This document shows positions 1 to 7,629 of a stretch of 29,506 nt of DNA, in pieces (within the stretch, counting starts at the first letter, position 1; the number at the start of each line of letters is the position of its first letter). The notes under the pieces were generated by a model. That model made no database searches, was not told where the DNA came from, and worked only from the letters and a program-made list of their open reading frames with translations. Made by a program: the position numbers and the translations under genes. Location of the stretch: NCBI GenBank assembly GCA_035515515.1, contig DATJBC010000198.1, forward strand, positions 1 to 29,506, in the 5' to 3' direction. Source of the DNA: DATJBC01 sp035515515. Lineage in GTDB: Bacteria; Actinomycetota; Acidimicrobiia; Acidimicrobiales; UBA8190.

Positions 1-1
1 G

Positions 2-1153
2 CCGTACTACCTGGCCCTCGGGGACTCGGTGCCCATGTGGAACGGTGGGGAGTCGTATCCCTTCGACATCGCCGCGCGGTACACCGTGCCCCCCACCTTC
101 CCCGAGGTCATGGACCTGGCGTGCTCCGGTGAGACCACCACGAGCATGCTGGACGGCCCGGGCTGCGCGCCGGCCCCCTTCACGTCCCAGATGCAGGAGG
201 CCCTGTCGTTCCTCGGGCAGCACCAGGGCTCCGTCGCGCTCGTCACCATCGACATCGGCGGCAACGACGTCGTCAACTGCGTCTCGAGCACGGGCATCGA
301 CACCCAGTGCGTGACCGACGCCGTGGCAACCATGACGAGCAACCTGCAGTCCATCCTCAGCCAGCTGCGCCAGGCGGCAGGCCCCTCGGTGCCCATCGTC
401 GGCATGAACTACTTCGACCCCTTCCTGGGCGACTGGCTGGCGGGCGGGGCGGCCCAGGCGACGGCCCTGCAGACGGTGACCGACCTGTCCACGTTGAACG
501 GCGTGCTGACCCAGACTTACGCCGCATTCAGCGTGCCCGTGGCCGACGTGTTCGACGCCTTCAAGACCTCCGACCTCACCGATACCGTCTCGTCGGCATG
601 GGGGGACGTCCCCGTGGCCGTGGACGACGCCTGCACGTGGCTGGACATCACCTGCAGCCCGGGGCAGCTCGAGGGATTCGGCGACGACCCCGTGGACGCT
701 GGCGCGGTGGTCATCGCCCAGGCCTTCGACGAGGTCATCGGGGCCTCGATCGGCCCCACCCCCACCACCTCGTCGACGACGTCGTCCACCACGTCGACGA
801 CCTCCACGTCGACGACGTCCACCACGTCGACGACCTCCACCACGGCGACGACCTCCACCACGGCGGTGTCGGGCACCACCACCTCGACCAGCGCGCCGAC
901 GGTCCCGGGGACCACGTCCTCGACCCTCGCCCCGGCCACCAAGGGCACCGGCCCGCCGCCGGTCACCGCCGCCGCGGTCCGCGCGCCGTCGTCCGCCTTG
1001 GCGTTCACCGGCCCGTCCGCCGGCATCCGGGTCATTGGCCTCGTGGGGGTGGTCGCCGTGATCGTCGGCGTCGCCATGCTCGTGCTGATCGACGCGCCGC
1101 GGCGCCTGCTGGCGCGCCTCAGCCGGTCAGGAAGTCGACGAGGAGCGCGTTGA
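2..1153 (+). CDS. SGNH/GDSL-type secreted hydrolase with Thr/Ser-rich linker and LAFTG sorting signal (5' truncated)
   Basis: The reading frame is open at the left edge, so the start and any signal peptide lie outside the window. The visible protein begins with an SGNH block I (YLALGDSV, putative nucleophile Ser at visible residue 9) and has block III as IGGND near residues 85-89. These are the hallmarks of GDSL/SGNH esterases, which cleave ester bonds of lipids or acylated glycans outside the cell. After the catalytic domain comes a Thr/Ser-rich linker (about 766-876), then LAFTG (998-1012), a hydrophobic segment and a basic tail. This is the layout of a sortase-anchored surface protein, and LAxTG is the pentapeptide known for actinobacterial class E sortases. 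One oddity is block V, normally DxxHPT(D/N)xG, which reads GDDPVDAG, so the catalytic His position appears to be Asp (686-688). The gene converges with the next one and overlaps it by 35 bases. Family is fairly sure; activity is uncertain. Confidence 0.82.
   Translation, partial: PYYLALGDSVPMWNGGESYPFDIAARYTVPPTFPEVMDLACSGETTTSMLDGPGCAPAPFTSQMQEALSFLGQHQGSVALVTIDIGGNDVVNCVSSTGIDTQCVTDAVATMTSNLQSILSQLRQAAGPSVPIVGMNYFDPFLGDWLAGGAAQATALQTVTDLSTLNGVLTQTYAAFSVPVADVFDAFKTSDLTDTVSSAWGDVPVAVDDACTWLDITCSPGQLEGFGDDPVDAGAVVIAQAFDEVIGASIGPTPTTSSTTSSTTSTTSTSTTSTTSTTSTTATTSTTAVSGTTTSTSAPTVPGTTSSTLAPATKGTGPPPVTAAAVRAPSSALAFTGPSAGIRVIGLVGVVAVIVGVAMLVLIDAPRRLLARLSRSGSRRGAR
766..876 (+). repeat. Short tandem repeat encoding the Thr/Ser linker
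   Basis: Imperfect tandem repetition of units such as acgtcgacgacctccacc encodes runs of Thr and Ser between the hydrolase domain and the sorting signal. Such linkers are known to be extended, often glycosylated cell-wall spacers, and the repeat number is likely to vary between strains. Confidence 0.7.
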
Positions 1154-1931
1154 CGGCGTCGGGCGCCTCGAGCTGCATCCAGTGCCCGGGTCCGTCCAGG
1201 CGCTCGTAGCGCCACGGCCCGGCCACATGGGCCCCTGACCCCGTCATCTGCGCCTCGGTGAGGGCGATGTCACCGGAGCTCCACACCCCCATGGTGGGCG
1301 CCTGCACCGGCGGGAGCTCCAGCGGCGGGTCGACGTAGGACTGCGGCGGGATGTTGGCCCGGTACCAATTGAGCGCCGGGGTGAGCGAGCCCGACTTCTC
1401 GAGCTCGGCGATCACGTCGGCCGCGTCGGGGTGCTGGGCCCAGCTGCGGAAGTTCTCCCAGTCGTTCTGCGACAGCCACTGCTCGGCGATGCCCTCGAAC
1501 TGGAACAGGAGCATGTACCACGACTTCTCGCGCTGCGGGGTCCCGGCCGCCACGAACGACGCCGGGTGGCCCACCGACAGGGCCACCAGGCGCTCGACGC
1601 GGTCGGGGAGCAGCGATCCCAGCCCCCAGGCGAGCGCCGCCCCCCAGTCGTGGCCCACGACGTGGGCGCGCTCGACGCCCAGCGCGTCGAGCACGGCCAC
1701 CACGTCACCGGCCAGGTAGGGCAAGGCGTACGCTTCGACGTCGGCGGGCTGGTCCGATGCCCCGTAGCCGCGCAGGTCGGGCACCACCACCGAGCACCCC
1801 GCCTCGACCAGGGCCGGCACCTGGTGCCGCCACAGGCGCCCGGAGTCGGGGAACCCGTGCAGCAGGACGACGGGCGTCCCCGTGCCGGTCACCTCGTACG
1901 AGATCCCCACGCCGTTCGAGTCGACGCGCAT
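1119..1931 (-). CDS. Alpha/beta hydrolase, epoxide hydrolase-like
   Basis: A 270-residue alpha/beta-hydrolase. The motifs in order are HGFP oxyanion loop (25-28), nucleophile elbow GHDWGA with Asp95, a cap-domain Tyr190 in the context LNWYRANIPP, acid Asp221 (WSSGD) and His250 (GPGHW). An Asp nucleophile in GHDWG together with the cap Tyr is characteristic of epoxide hydrolases, which open an epoxide to a vicinal diol through an ester intermediate. Haloalkane dehalogenases share the Asp but not this Tyr context. The start was taken at ATG 1931, preceded by AAGGAGG at a spacing of 5 bases. An in-frame GTG at 1934 sits too close to that site. The gene lies 51 bases downstream of the flavin monooxygenase on the same strand, so co-transcription is likely and the monooxygenase may supply the epoxide. 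The 3' end overlaps the convergent SGNH gene by 35 bases. The substrate is unknown. Confidence 0.85.
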   Translation of the reverse strand: MRVDSNGVGISYEVTGTGTPVVLLHGFPDSGRLWRHQVPALVEAGCSVVVPDLRGYGASDQPADVEAYALPYLAGDVVAVLDALGVERAHVVGHDWGAALAWGLGSLLPDRVERLVALSVGHPASFVAAGTPQREKSWYMLLFQFEGIAEQWLSQNDWENFRSWAQHPDAADVIAELEKSGSLTPALNWYRANIPPQSYVDPPLELPPVQAPTMGVWSSGDIALTEAQMTGSGAHVAGPWRYERLDGPGHWMQLEAPDAVNALLVDFLTG

Positions 1932-1982
1932 CACGGCCTCCTTCGGTTGCCCGGCCCCGGCGGGTGCCGGCGCCAGATGAGA

Positions 1983-3398
1983 TCAGGCCGCCACGATCGA
2001 CAGCAGCCCGGCGCGGTCGGGTCCGAGCAACGGGGCGTCGCGCCACCCGGCCCCCAGCGTGACGATCTTGTCGAACACGGCCGGGTCGGAGACGACCTCG
2101 TCGGCCGGGCGCAGCAGCCCGAAGATCTCCAGCACGGCGCGCAAGCAGTCGGGGTCCTGGCCCGACGCGAACTGCAGGCCCTGGACGACGTCCCAGTACT
2201 CCCCGTCCGGCCGGTACTCCTCGCCGCGGATCTCGGCGTCGATCTCCTCCAGGCGGTGGCGGTCGAAGTCGACCGTGGCCCGGTACCAGGGCTCGAGCGC
2301 GCGCATGGTGACGTCCTGCCAGGCCGCCGCGGTGGTGCCGGGATCGTCCACCCCGACGTCGCGCAGCGTGTCGCGCAGCGCCAGGGCGTGCAGCAGCCCC
2401 AGGGTGGCGCCCCGGCCGAGCGACGGATTGGTGCACGCCCATGAGTCCCCCACGGGCGCGATCCCCGTGGCCACCGGCGAGCCGTCGACGAAGAAGTCGC
2501 GGTGGCGGTCCTCGATCTTGGCCATCACGGCGATCCCCTCGTCGATGGGCTCGCCGTCCAGCCAGTGCGCCACCAGCGGCAGGCTCTTGATGACCGCCGT
2601 CCAGGTGTCGGTGTGGCGGGCCTGGCGCATGGCCTTGTCGCCGGCGCTGGTGATGAGGCCCACCCCCCAGGTGCCGTTGTCGGCAGGGAGGGTGAGCGTG
2701 GACACGCTCCCATAGGCCTGCAGGAGCGGGCCCATGACGGGCGGGGTCGAGCCGTCGGGCGAGCGGAAGTGCCGCCCGTAGTAGACGAAGCCCATGTCCT
2801 CGAGCTCCTCGGTGGGCGGCCGGGCCCCGATGGCCGTCAGCCACCCCGCCACCGGCGAGCGGCGGCCGCTCGTGTCCACCACCAGGTCGGCGGCGATCTC
2901 CTCGCCGGACTCGGTGCGCACGCCGGCGACGTGGGGGATCCCCGCCACGTGGCTGGGGCCGGTGGTGAGCCCCTGCACCGCCACGCCGCGCCGCACGGTC
3001 AGCCCGGGGGTGTCCAGGGCGGCCGCCGCCAGGGCCGCCTCCATCACGGGCCGGCGGCCCGTGATGGCGGTGAAGGCCTCGTCGCTGGGCCGCGCCCCGC
3101 CGGTGACCTCGTCGGGGGCCCCCGACAGCGGGTTGATGCGCAGGGCGCCCGCCGCCTCCAGGTGCTTCACGACATGGGGCAGCTCGCGCTCGAGCTCCTG
3201 GCGGAAGCGAGGGGTGAAGAAGTGCAGTAGGCGGAACTGGTTGACGCCGCGGCGGTCCCAGAGGTCCCACGCCTCGGCCGGCGGCGGCGGCTCGGCCCCG
3301 TCGCGTTCGAGGAGGATGACCTCGTGCCCGTCCTGGGCGAGGGCCATGGCCCCCACCAATCCCGCCACGCCCGCGCCGGTGACCACGATTCGTGCCAT
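1983..3398 (-). CDS. FAD-dependent monooxygenase/oxidoreductase
   Basis: A 471-residue flavoprotein. The N-terminus carries the Rossmann dinucleotide motif GAGVAGLVG (8-16) ending in acidic Glu31 (ILLERD), which binds the FAD ribose. DTSGR lies at 175-179 and the second FAD motif GDSWACTNPSLGRG at 317-330. This order is that of the PHBH/geranylgeranyl-reductase/squalene-epoxidase-like flavoproteins, which hydroxylate, epoxidise or reduce hydrophobic substrates with NAD(P)H. No halogenase-specific motif was recognised. The start is ATG 3398 with GAGGTG just upstream; an upstream extension to 3458 has no comparable ribosome site. It heads a probable two-gene operon with the epoxide-hydrolase-like gene. 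It diverges from the acyl-CoA synthetase across 155 bases, which suggests a shared control region and a common catabolic role. The reaction is inferred, not shown. Confidence 0.82.
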   Translation of the reverse strand: MARIVVTGAGVAGLVGAMALAQDGHEVILLERDGAEPPPPAEAWDLWDRRGVNQFRLLHFFTPRFRQELERELPHVVKHLEAAGALRINPLSGAPDEVTGGARPSDEAFTAITGRRPVMEAALAAAALDTPGLTVRRGVAVQGLTTGPSHVAGIPHVAGVRTESGEEIAADLVVDTSGRRSPVAGWLTAIGARPPTEELEDMGFVYYGRHFRSPDGSTPPVMGPLLQAYGSVSTLTLPADNGTWGVGLITSAGDKAMRQARHTDTWTAVIKSLPLVAHWLDGEPIDEGIAVMAKIEDRHRDFFVDGSPVATGIAPVGDSWACTNPSLGRGATLGLLHALALRDTLRDVGVDDPGTTAAAWQDVTMRALEPWYRATVDFDRHRLEEIDAEIRGEEYRPDGEYWDVVQGLQFASGQDPDCLRAVLEIFGLLRPADEVVSDPAVFDKIVTLGAGWRDAPLLGPDRAGLLSIVAA

Positions 3399-3553
3399 AT
3401 GCACCTCGGTTCGGCGCCGGGGAGGGATCTGGACCACATGGCCCGGCTCGCTCGGCACGCTACCAGCGGACTGTCCCCGCGGCGAAGGGCCGGGTCGACG
3501 CGCCGTCCATCTGGGATGATCGGAACGACAGCCCGGCAGAGAGGAGCGAGCCG

Positions 3554-5101
3554 ATGCACGTCGCGCTCACGATCGGGGACTTCCTGGAGCGGGCCGCCCT
3601 GGTGTACGGGGAGCGGGTGGCGATCGTCGACGAGCCCGGCGTGGCCGGCTCGCTGGGGCGCCTGACCTACGCCGAGATGCACGACCGGGCCCGCGGCATG
3701 GCGCTCGCCCTGGACGCCATGGGCGTCGGCGCCGGTGAGCGGGTGGCCATCGTGAGCCCCAACTCGGCGCGCTTTCTGATCTCGTTCTTCGGCGTGAGCG
3801 GCTTCGGGCGCGTGCTCGTCCCCGTCAACTTCCGGCTCAACGCCGACGAGGTCGGCTACATCGTGGAGCACTCGGGGGCCTCGGTGCTGCTCGTCGACCC
3901 CGAGCTCGACGAGGCCCTGGCCACGGTGCCGGCCAAAGTGCGCCTCGTGCTCGACGGCGAGCAGGACGCCGAGCTCTTCGCCCCGTCCCCCGCCGGCGCC
4001 GACCCCGCGCGCTGGGAGGCCGACGAGGCGGCGACGTGCTCCGTCAACTACACCTCGGGGACGACCGCCCGCCCCAAGGGCGTCCAGCTCACGCACCGCA
4101 ACTGCTGGCTGAACGCGGCGGTCTTCGGGTGGCACACCACCGTGAGCGACCGCGACACGCTCCTGCACACCCTGCCCATGTTCCACTGCAACGGCTGGGG
4201 CATGCCGTACGCGGTGACCGCCATGGGTGCCAAGCACGTGGTGGTGCGCAAGGTGGACGGCGAGGAGATCCTGCGCCGGGTCGACGCCGAGGGCGTGACG
4301 CTGTTGTGCGGCGCCCCGGCGGTGGTGGCCGCCATCCTGGGCGCGGCGGCCGAGCGGCGCCGGCGCGGCGAGCCCGTCCCCGGCGAGGGGCGCGTGCGCA
4401 TGGTGGTGGCGGGGGCTCCCCCGCCGTCGCGCACCATCGAGGCGGTGGAGACCGATCTCGGCTGGGAGTTCATCCAGATCTACGGGCTGACCGAGACCAC
4501 GCCGCTGCTCACGGTCAACCGCGCCCCGGTGGAGTGGGACGCCCTGGACGGCCCCACCCGGGCGGCCCGGCTGGCGCGCGCCGGGGTGCCCGCCGTGGGG
4601 GTGCGCATCCGCACCGACGCCGACGGCGAGATCCTGGCCCGCACCAACCACGTCTTCGCCGGCTACTGGCAGCAACCCGACGAGACGGCCAGCGCCCTCG
4701 AGGGCGGGTGGTTCCACACCGGCGACGGGGGGTACCTCGACGGGCCCTACGTGGTCATCGCCGACCGCAAGAAGGACGTCATCATCACCGGCGGCGAGAA
4801 CGTGTCGTCGATCGAGGTGGAGGACTGCCTCTACCAGCACCCCGCCGTGGCCGAGGCGGCCGTCATCGGCGTCCCCGACGACAAGTGGGGCGAGACGGTG
4901 AAGGCGCTCGTGGTCCTGCGCCCCGGCCAGGAGGCGTCCGAGGCCGACCTCATCGAGTTCTGCCGGTCGCGCCTGGCGCACTTCAAGGCGCCCTCGTCCG
5001 TCGAGGTGCGCGACGCGCTGGCGCGCACCGCCACCGGCAAACTCCAGAAGTTCAAGCTCCGCCAACCCTACTGGGAGGGCCGAAACCGCAACGTGAATTG
5101 A
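3554..5101 (+). CDS. AMP-dependent acyl-CoA synthetase (fatty-acid--CoA ligase family)
   Basis: A 515-residue adenylate-forming enzyme that activates a carboxylic acid to acyl-AMP and then acyl-CoA. Diagnostic motifs are the phosphate loop YTSGTTARPKG (166-176), YGLTET (310-315), the ribose-binding Asp391 in the TGDGG context, the hinge region ADRKKD (403-408), GGENVSS (413-419) and the catalytic Lys496 in TATGKLQK. Length and motif order are normal for medium/long-chain or aryl acyl-CoA ligases of the FadD type; chain-length specificity cannot be read from the sequence. The start is ATG 3554, preceded by GAGGAG. It diverges from the flavin monooxygenase. A second, truncated copy of its 3' end lies at 7156-7452, on the far side of the PF10118/TetR insert. 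Confidence 0.92.
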   Translation: MHVALTIGDFLERAALVYGERVAIVDEPGVAGSLGRLTYAEMHDRARGMALALDAMGVGAGERVAIVSPNSARFLISFFGVSGFGRVLVPVNFRLNADEVGYIVEHSGASVLLVDPELDEALATVPAKVRLVLDGEQDAELFAPSPAGADPARWEADEAATCSVNYTSGTTARPKGVQLTHRNCWLNAAVFGWHTTVSDRDTLLHTLPMFHCNGWGMPYAVTAMGAKHVVVRKVDGEEILRRVDAEGVTLLCGAPAVVAAILGAAAERRRRGEPVPGEGRVRMVVAGAPPPSRTIEAVETDLGWEFIQIYGLTETTPLLTVNRAPVEWDALDGPTRAARLARAGVPAVGVRIRTDADGEILARTNHVFAGYWQQPDETASALEGGWFHTGDGGYLDGPYVVIADRKKDVIITGGENVSSIEVEDCLYQHPAVAEAAVIGVPDDKWGETVKALVVLRPGQEASEADLIEFCRSRLAHFKAPSSVEVRDALARTATGKLQKFKLRQPYWEGRNRNVN

Positions 5102-5278
5102 GTGAACGCCTGGGCGTCGCGGTGGCTGCGAAGCAGGAGAGGACCGAAGGCGCCCCACCACCAACGCTCAGCCAGCGAGATCTGAGCGGTCTGCAGTCCA
5201 CGCCGGTGCCCGTCCGACCACCCGAGCCCGACACTTCCCGGGATGCTTCCTCCCCAGCGGTCAGCGCCCGAGATTTCC

Positions 5279-6178
5279 TTATGGGGTGGGTTGTTGAACA
5301 CGCTCGTTCGTTGTCCCGTCGACGATCGTGCCATAGAACCGAGTCATGTCGTTGCCCTGGGCGTAGCTGGCGAACCAGGTATCCACCCAGGCAGGGATCG
5401 GCTGGTGGGCGTGGTCATAGTTGCGGCGGATCGATGCAAGGGCTCGTACCGCTCCGCGGAGTCGGAAGCGGACAGGGATCGTCGCGAACGGGTTCGCACG
5501 TCGGCCGAGCAGGCGCGCCGATCTCGATCCGTAGTGGTCGGCGCCAGCCTCACCGGGTACGTGTGCTTGGAAATGCTGCAACAGCATCTCTCCGCCTCGG
5601 TCGACGTGCTTCAGCACCGATGGGAACACCCGCAGCTTGTAGCCAGGGTCCCCGACCACGTGGTCGTACACCATGACGGCTGAACTCCGGTGCTCGATCT
5701 CTTCACAGAAGTGCCAGAGGAGGAGCGAGGCCACGCGGGCATCGCCGTCGCCAAGCAATGTTTCGCGGTTCTCCATGATCATGCTGAAGAGTGGCGTGAA
5801 CGTTCCTTCGACGGCCGCGGCGTATGCGAGGTGGTAGCGCAGGTCCCGCCGATCGTAGAGGTCGTCGAAGTCGGCGACGACCAGGTCGACGGTGGCCTGC
5901 AGCCCAGGGTAGCGATCGATGAGAGCCTTGACGTGCCGGCGGTGCATCTTCGAGTGGACGGCTTCCTGCTGCATGAACAGCCTGGCTTCTTGTCGTACTT
6001 CCGGGTCTGCGATGTGCGCGTCGGCATCCTTCATGATCCGCACGAGGTAGCGCTCGAACCCGATCACCCAGAACGAGACACTGTTCGCGAACACGGAGTA
6101 CGCGAGATTGGCCGGGTTCCACAGGAACTCCACACCTTCGAAGGTGAAGGGGGGTTGGCGGATCTGCAAGTCACTCAT
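5279..6178 (-). CDS. PF10118-type predicted metal-dependent hydrolase (ferritin-like diiron fold)
   Basis: A 299-residue soluble protein resembling the family annotated as predicted metal-dependent hydrolase (PF10118). It has the spaced carboxylate/histidine set of a ferritin-like four-helix diiron site: Glu42 (FERY), Glu72-His75 (QEAVH), Glu124 (AVEGTF) and Glu160-His163 (EEIEH). That pattern is typical of diiron oxygenases and desaturase relatives, so an oxidative role is as plausible as hydrolysis. The start is ATG 6178 with GAGGG upstream; an extension to 6238 would run through the operator-like repeat. It is divergent from a TetR gene whose operator-like repeat lies in their shared 89-base gap, so repression by TetR is likely. 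Codon use is clearly less GC-rich than that of the neighbours, suggesting recent acquisition. Substrate unknown. Confidence 0.75.
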   Translation of the reverse strand: MSDLQIRQPPFTFEGVEFLWNPANLAYSVFANSVSFWVIGFERYLVRIMKDADAHIADPEVRQEARLFMQQEAVHSKMHRRHVKALIDRYPGLQATVDLVVADFDDLYDRRDLRYHLAYAAAVEGTFTPLFSMIMENRETLLGDGDARVASLLLWHFCEEIEHRSSAVMVYDHVVGDPGYKLRVFPSVLKHVDRGGEMLLQHFQAHVPGEAGADHYGSRSARLLGRRANPFATIPVRFRLRGAVRALASIRRNYDHAHQPIPAWVDTWFASYAQGNDMTRFYGTIVDGTTNERVQQPTP

Positions 6179-6210
6179 GCTTCCCTCTTGCGCCGGCGGA
6201 CCTGACGAGC

Positions 6211-6230
6211 TCACTCTAAAATGTGAGTGA
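6211..6230. promoter_or_regulatory. Operator-like inverted repeat between PF10118 gene and tetR
   Basis: TCACTC (6211-6216) and GAGTGA (6225-6230) form a perfect 6-bp inverted repeat with an AT-rich 8-base centre, between the two divergent starts. TetR-family proteins commonly bind such sites in their own divergent promoter; the assignment to this TetR is inferred. Confidence 0.55.
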
Positions 6231-6267
6231 CTGCTCATGTCTATGCCACCGAGGCGCTACCGAGGCG

Positions 6268-6909
6268 ATGCCCAAGCGTTCACCCCCACACGCACCCCGA
6301 CCTGCACGAACACGCCGTCGGGCTCCATCGCAGGAGCGCTCCGTTGCGATGGTTCGGACCCTGCTCGACGCGACTGCTCAGGTTTTGACCGAGGTGGGAA
6401 TTGAGAAGCTGAGCACGAACAAGGTCGCGAGACGCGCGAACGTCGCCGTCGGATCGATCTACCAATACTTCTCGAACAAGGACGCGCTGGTCGATGCCCT
6501 CGTGGAGGATCGGATGCTACGCCTGGGCGACTTGGTCCGAACCAGGATGGGAGCCCTCGAATCGCAGACTTTCCCGGCGGCGGCGGAGGCGATGTTGCGG
6601 GCGGGCATCGACTTCCTGGCGGATGAACCCGGATTGGCGCCAGTCCTGTTGAGCCATGCGTTCTTCGCCTCGGACAAGGCCGTCACGAGCCGACTGCGCA
6701 TCGAGGCCCAAACGTTGGCTCGCGCCTTCCTCGAGCGGCTCGACGGTCCCGTCTTGCCCAAGCTCGACATCGCGGCCTTTGTCTCAACCAACGTTGCCGG
6801 ACTCTTCGGGATCCTCCTGGCGGACCCAGGCATCGATGACGAACGACGCGAAGAGATCATCATGGAGGTCGTCCGGATGCTGTGGTCTTGGATGAGCACG
6901 ACGCCATGA
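6268..6909 (+). CDS. TetR/AcrR-family transcriptional regulator
   Basis: A 213-residue regulator. After a basic N-terminal arm (residues 1-25) there is a TetR helix-turn-helix at about 46-70, with the recognition-helix signature VGSIYQYFSNKDALV. A divergent helical C-terminal half would bind a ligand. The start was placed at ATG 6268 with GAGG just upstream; an in-frame GTG at 6223 lies inside the operator-like repeat and is less likely. The gene is divergent from the PF10118 protein and probably represses both, with an acyl-CoA or lipid-like inducer as a guess. Base composition is lower in GC than that of flanking genes, matching its partner. A weak hairpin, 6943-6960, follows the stop. Confidence 0.88.
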   Translation: MPKRSPPHAPRPARTRRRAPSQERSVAMVRTLLDATAQVLTEVGIEKLSTNKVARRANVAVGSIYQYFSNKDALVDALVEDRMLRLGDLVRTRMGALESQTFPAAAEAMLRAGIDFLADEPGLAPVLLSHAFFASDKAVTSRLRIEAQTLARAFLERLDGPVLPKLDIAAFVSTNVAGLFGILLADPGIDDERREEIIMEVVRMLWSWMSTTP

Positions 6910-6942
6910 CGCCCTTCTGAACGCCTTGTGTTGGTCAAACGC

Positions 6943-6960
6943 CCCGATTCGACGATCGGG
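6943..6960 (+). terminator. Possible weak stem-loop after tetR
   Basis: CCCGAT and ATCGGG pair around a 6-base loop, 33 bases past the tetR stop. No T-run follows, so termination is only possible, not established. Confidence 0.3.
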
Positions 6961-7065
6961 CCTGGCGGCATCGAGGGGTAGGCGCGAACTTCACACGGCT
7001 GCGCTGCCTAACTGCAGGGACGAATCGTCCGAACCTGCCGGATCCCGAGCCACCGCCCGGGCGCC

Positions 7066-7452
7066 ATGCCCGGACGCAATCTGCCCCGTATCGCCGACGG
7101 GCCCGTGGCGACCAAATCGGCCACCTTCCAGCGGAAGTCGGTATCGGCTCACGGCTCGTCTAACGAGGTCGAGGACTGCCTGTACCAGCTCCCCGCCGTG
7201 TCCGAGGCAGCCGTCATCGGCGTCCCCGACGACAGGTGGGGGGAGACGGTCAAGGCCCTCGTCGTCTTGAAGACGGAGGGCGCGGCGACCGAAGCGGAGC
7301 TCATCGAGCACTGCAGGTCCCGGCTCGCCCACTTCAAGTGCCCGACGTCGGTCGAGGTCCGAGGGGCCCTCGACCGCACGGCCACGGGCAAGCTCCAGAA
7401 GTACAAGCTGCGCCAGCCCTACTGGGAGGGCCGGACCCGCAACGTGAACTGA
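7066..7452 (+). pseudogene. Truncated acyl-CoA synthetase, C-terminal domain only
   Basis: From 7156 to 7452 the frame encodes about 98 residues matching the C-terminal subdomain of the acyl-CoA synthetase at 3554-5101: the EVEDCLYQ, VIGVPDD, WGETVKALVVL and TATGKLQK blocks align in order, ending with the same Asn-Val-Asn residues. The nucleotide likeness continues some tens of bases past both stop codons. The roughly 30 residues in front of 7156 match nothing in the full-length gene. The phosphate loop, YGLTET and the whole adenylation core are absent, so it cannot catalyse acyl activation. It is best read as the remnant of a second, paralogous ligase gene cut by a deletion or insertion. Expression as a small protein cannot be excluded. 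Confidence 0.8.
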
Positions 7453-7629
7453 CGCAACGCCCGGGAGTCCCCGTGGCAGCCGGACGGCGCAAGCCGCCAG
7501 GGCGGGCCGCGGTCGACCCTCCCGCCATCCGGACGTACGCAGCCCGACGCCCTGCCGAGCGGTCGTCGGTGGACGCCGCGCCCTGGCTGACGTCCCACGT
7601 CCTGGCAACCGTGCGGAAGGATGGTTGGC

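Noticed and set aside
766..876. CRISPR-like or minisatellite array
   Set aside because: Units are short, imperfect, contiguous and in frame, encoding a Thr/Ser linker; there are no spacers.
1431..3230. Long plus-strand open frames opposite the epoxide hydrolase and flavin monooxygenase
   Set aside because: High GC gives long antisense frames; the composition is His/Arg/Pro-rich with no domains, while the minus strand encodes clear enzymes.
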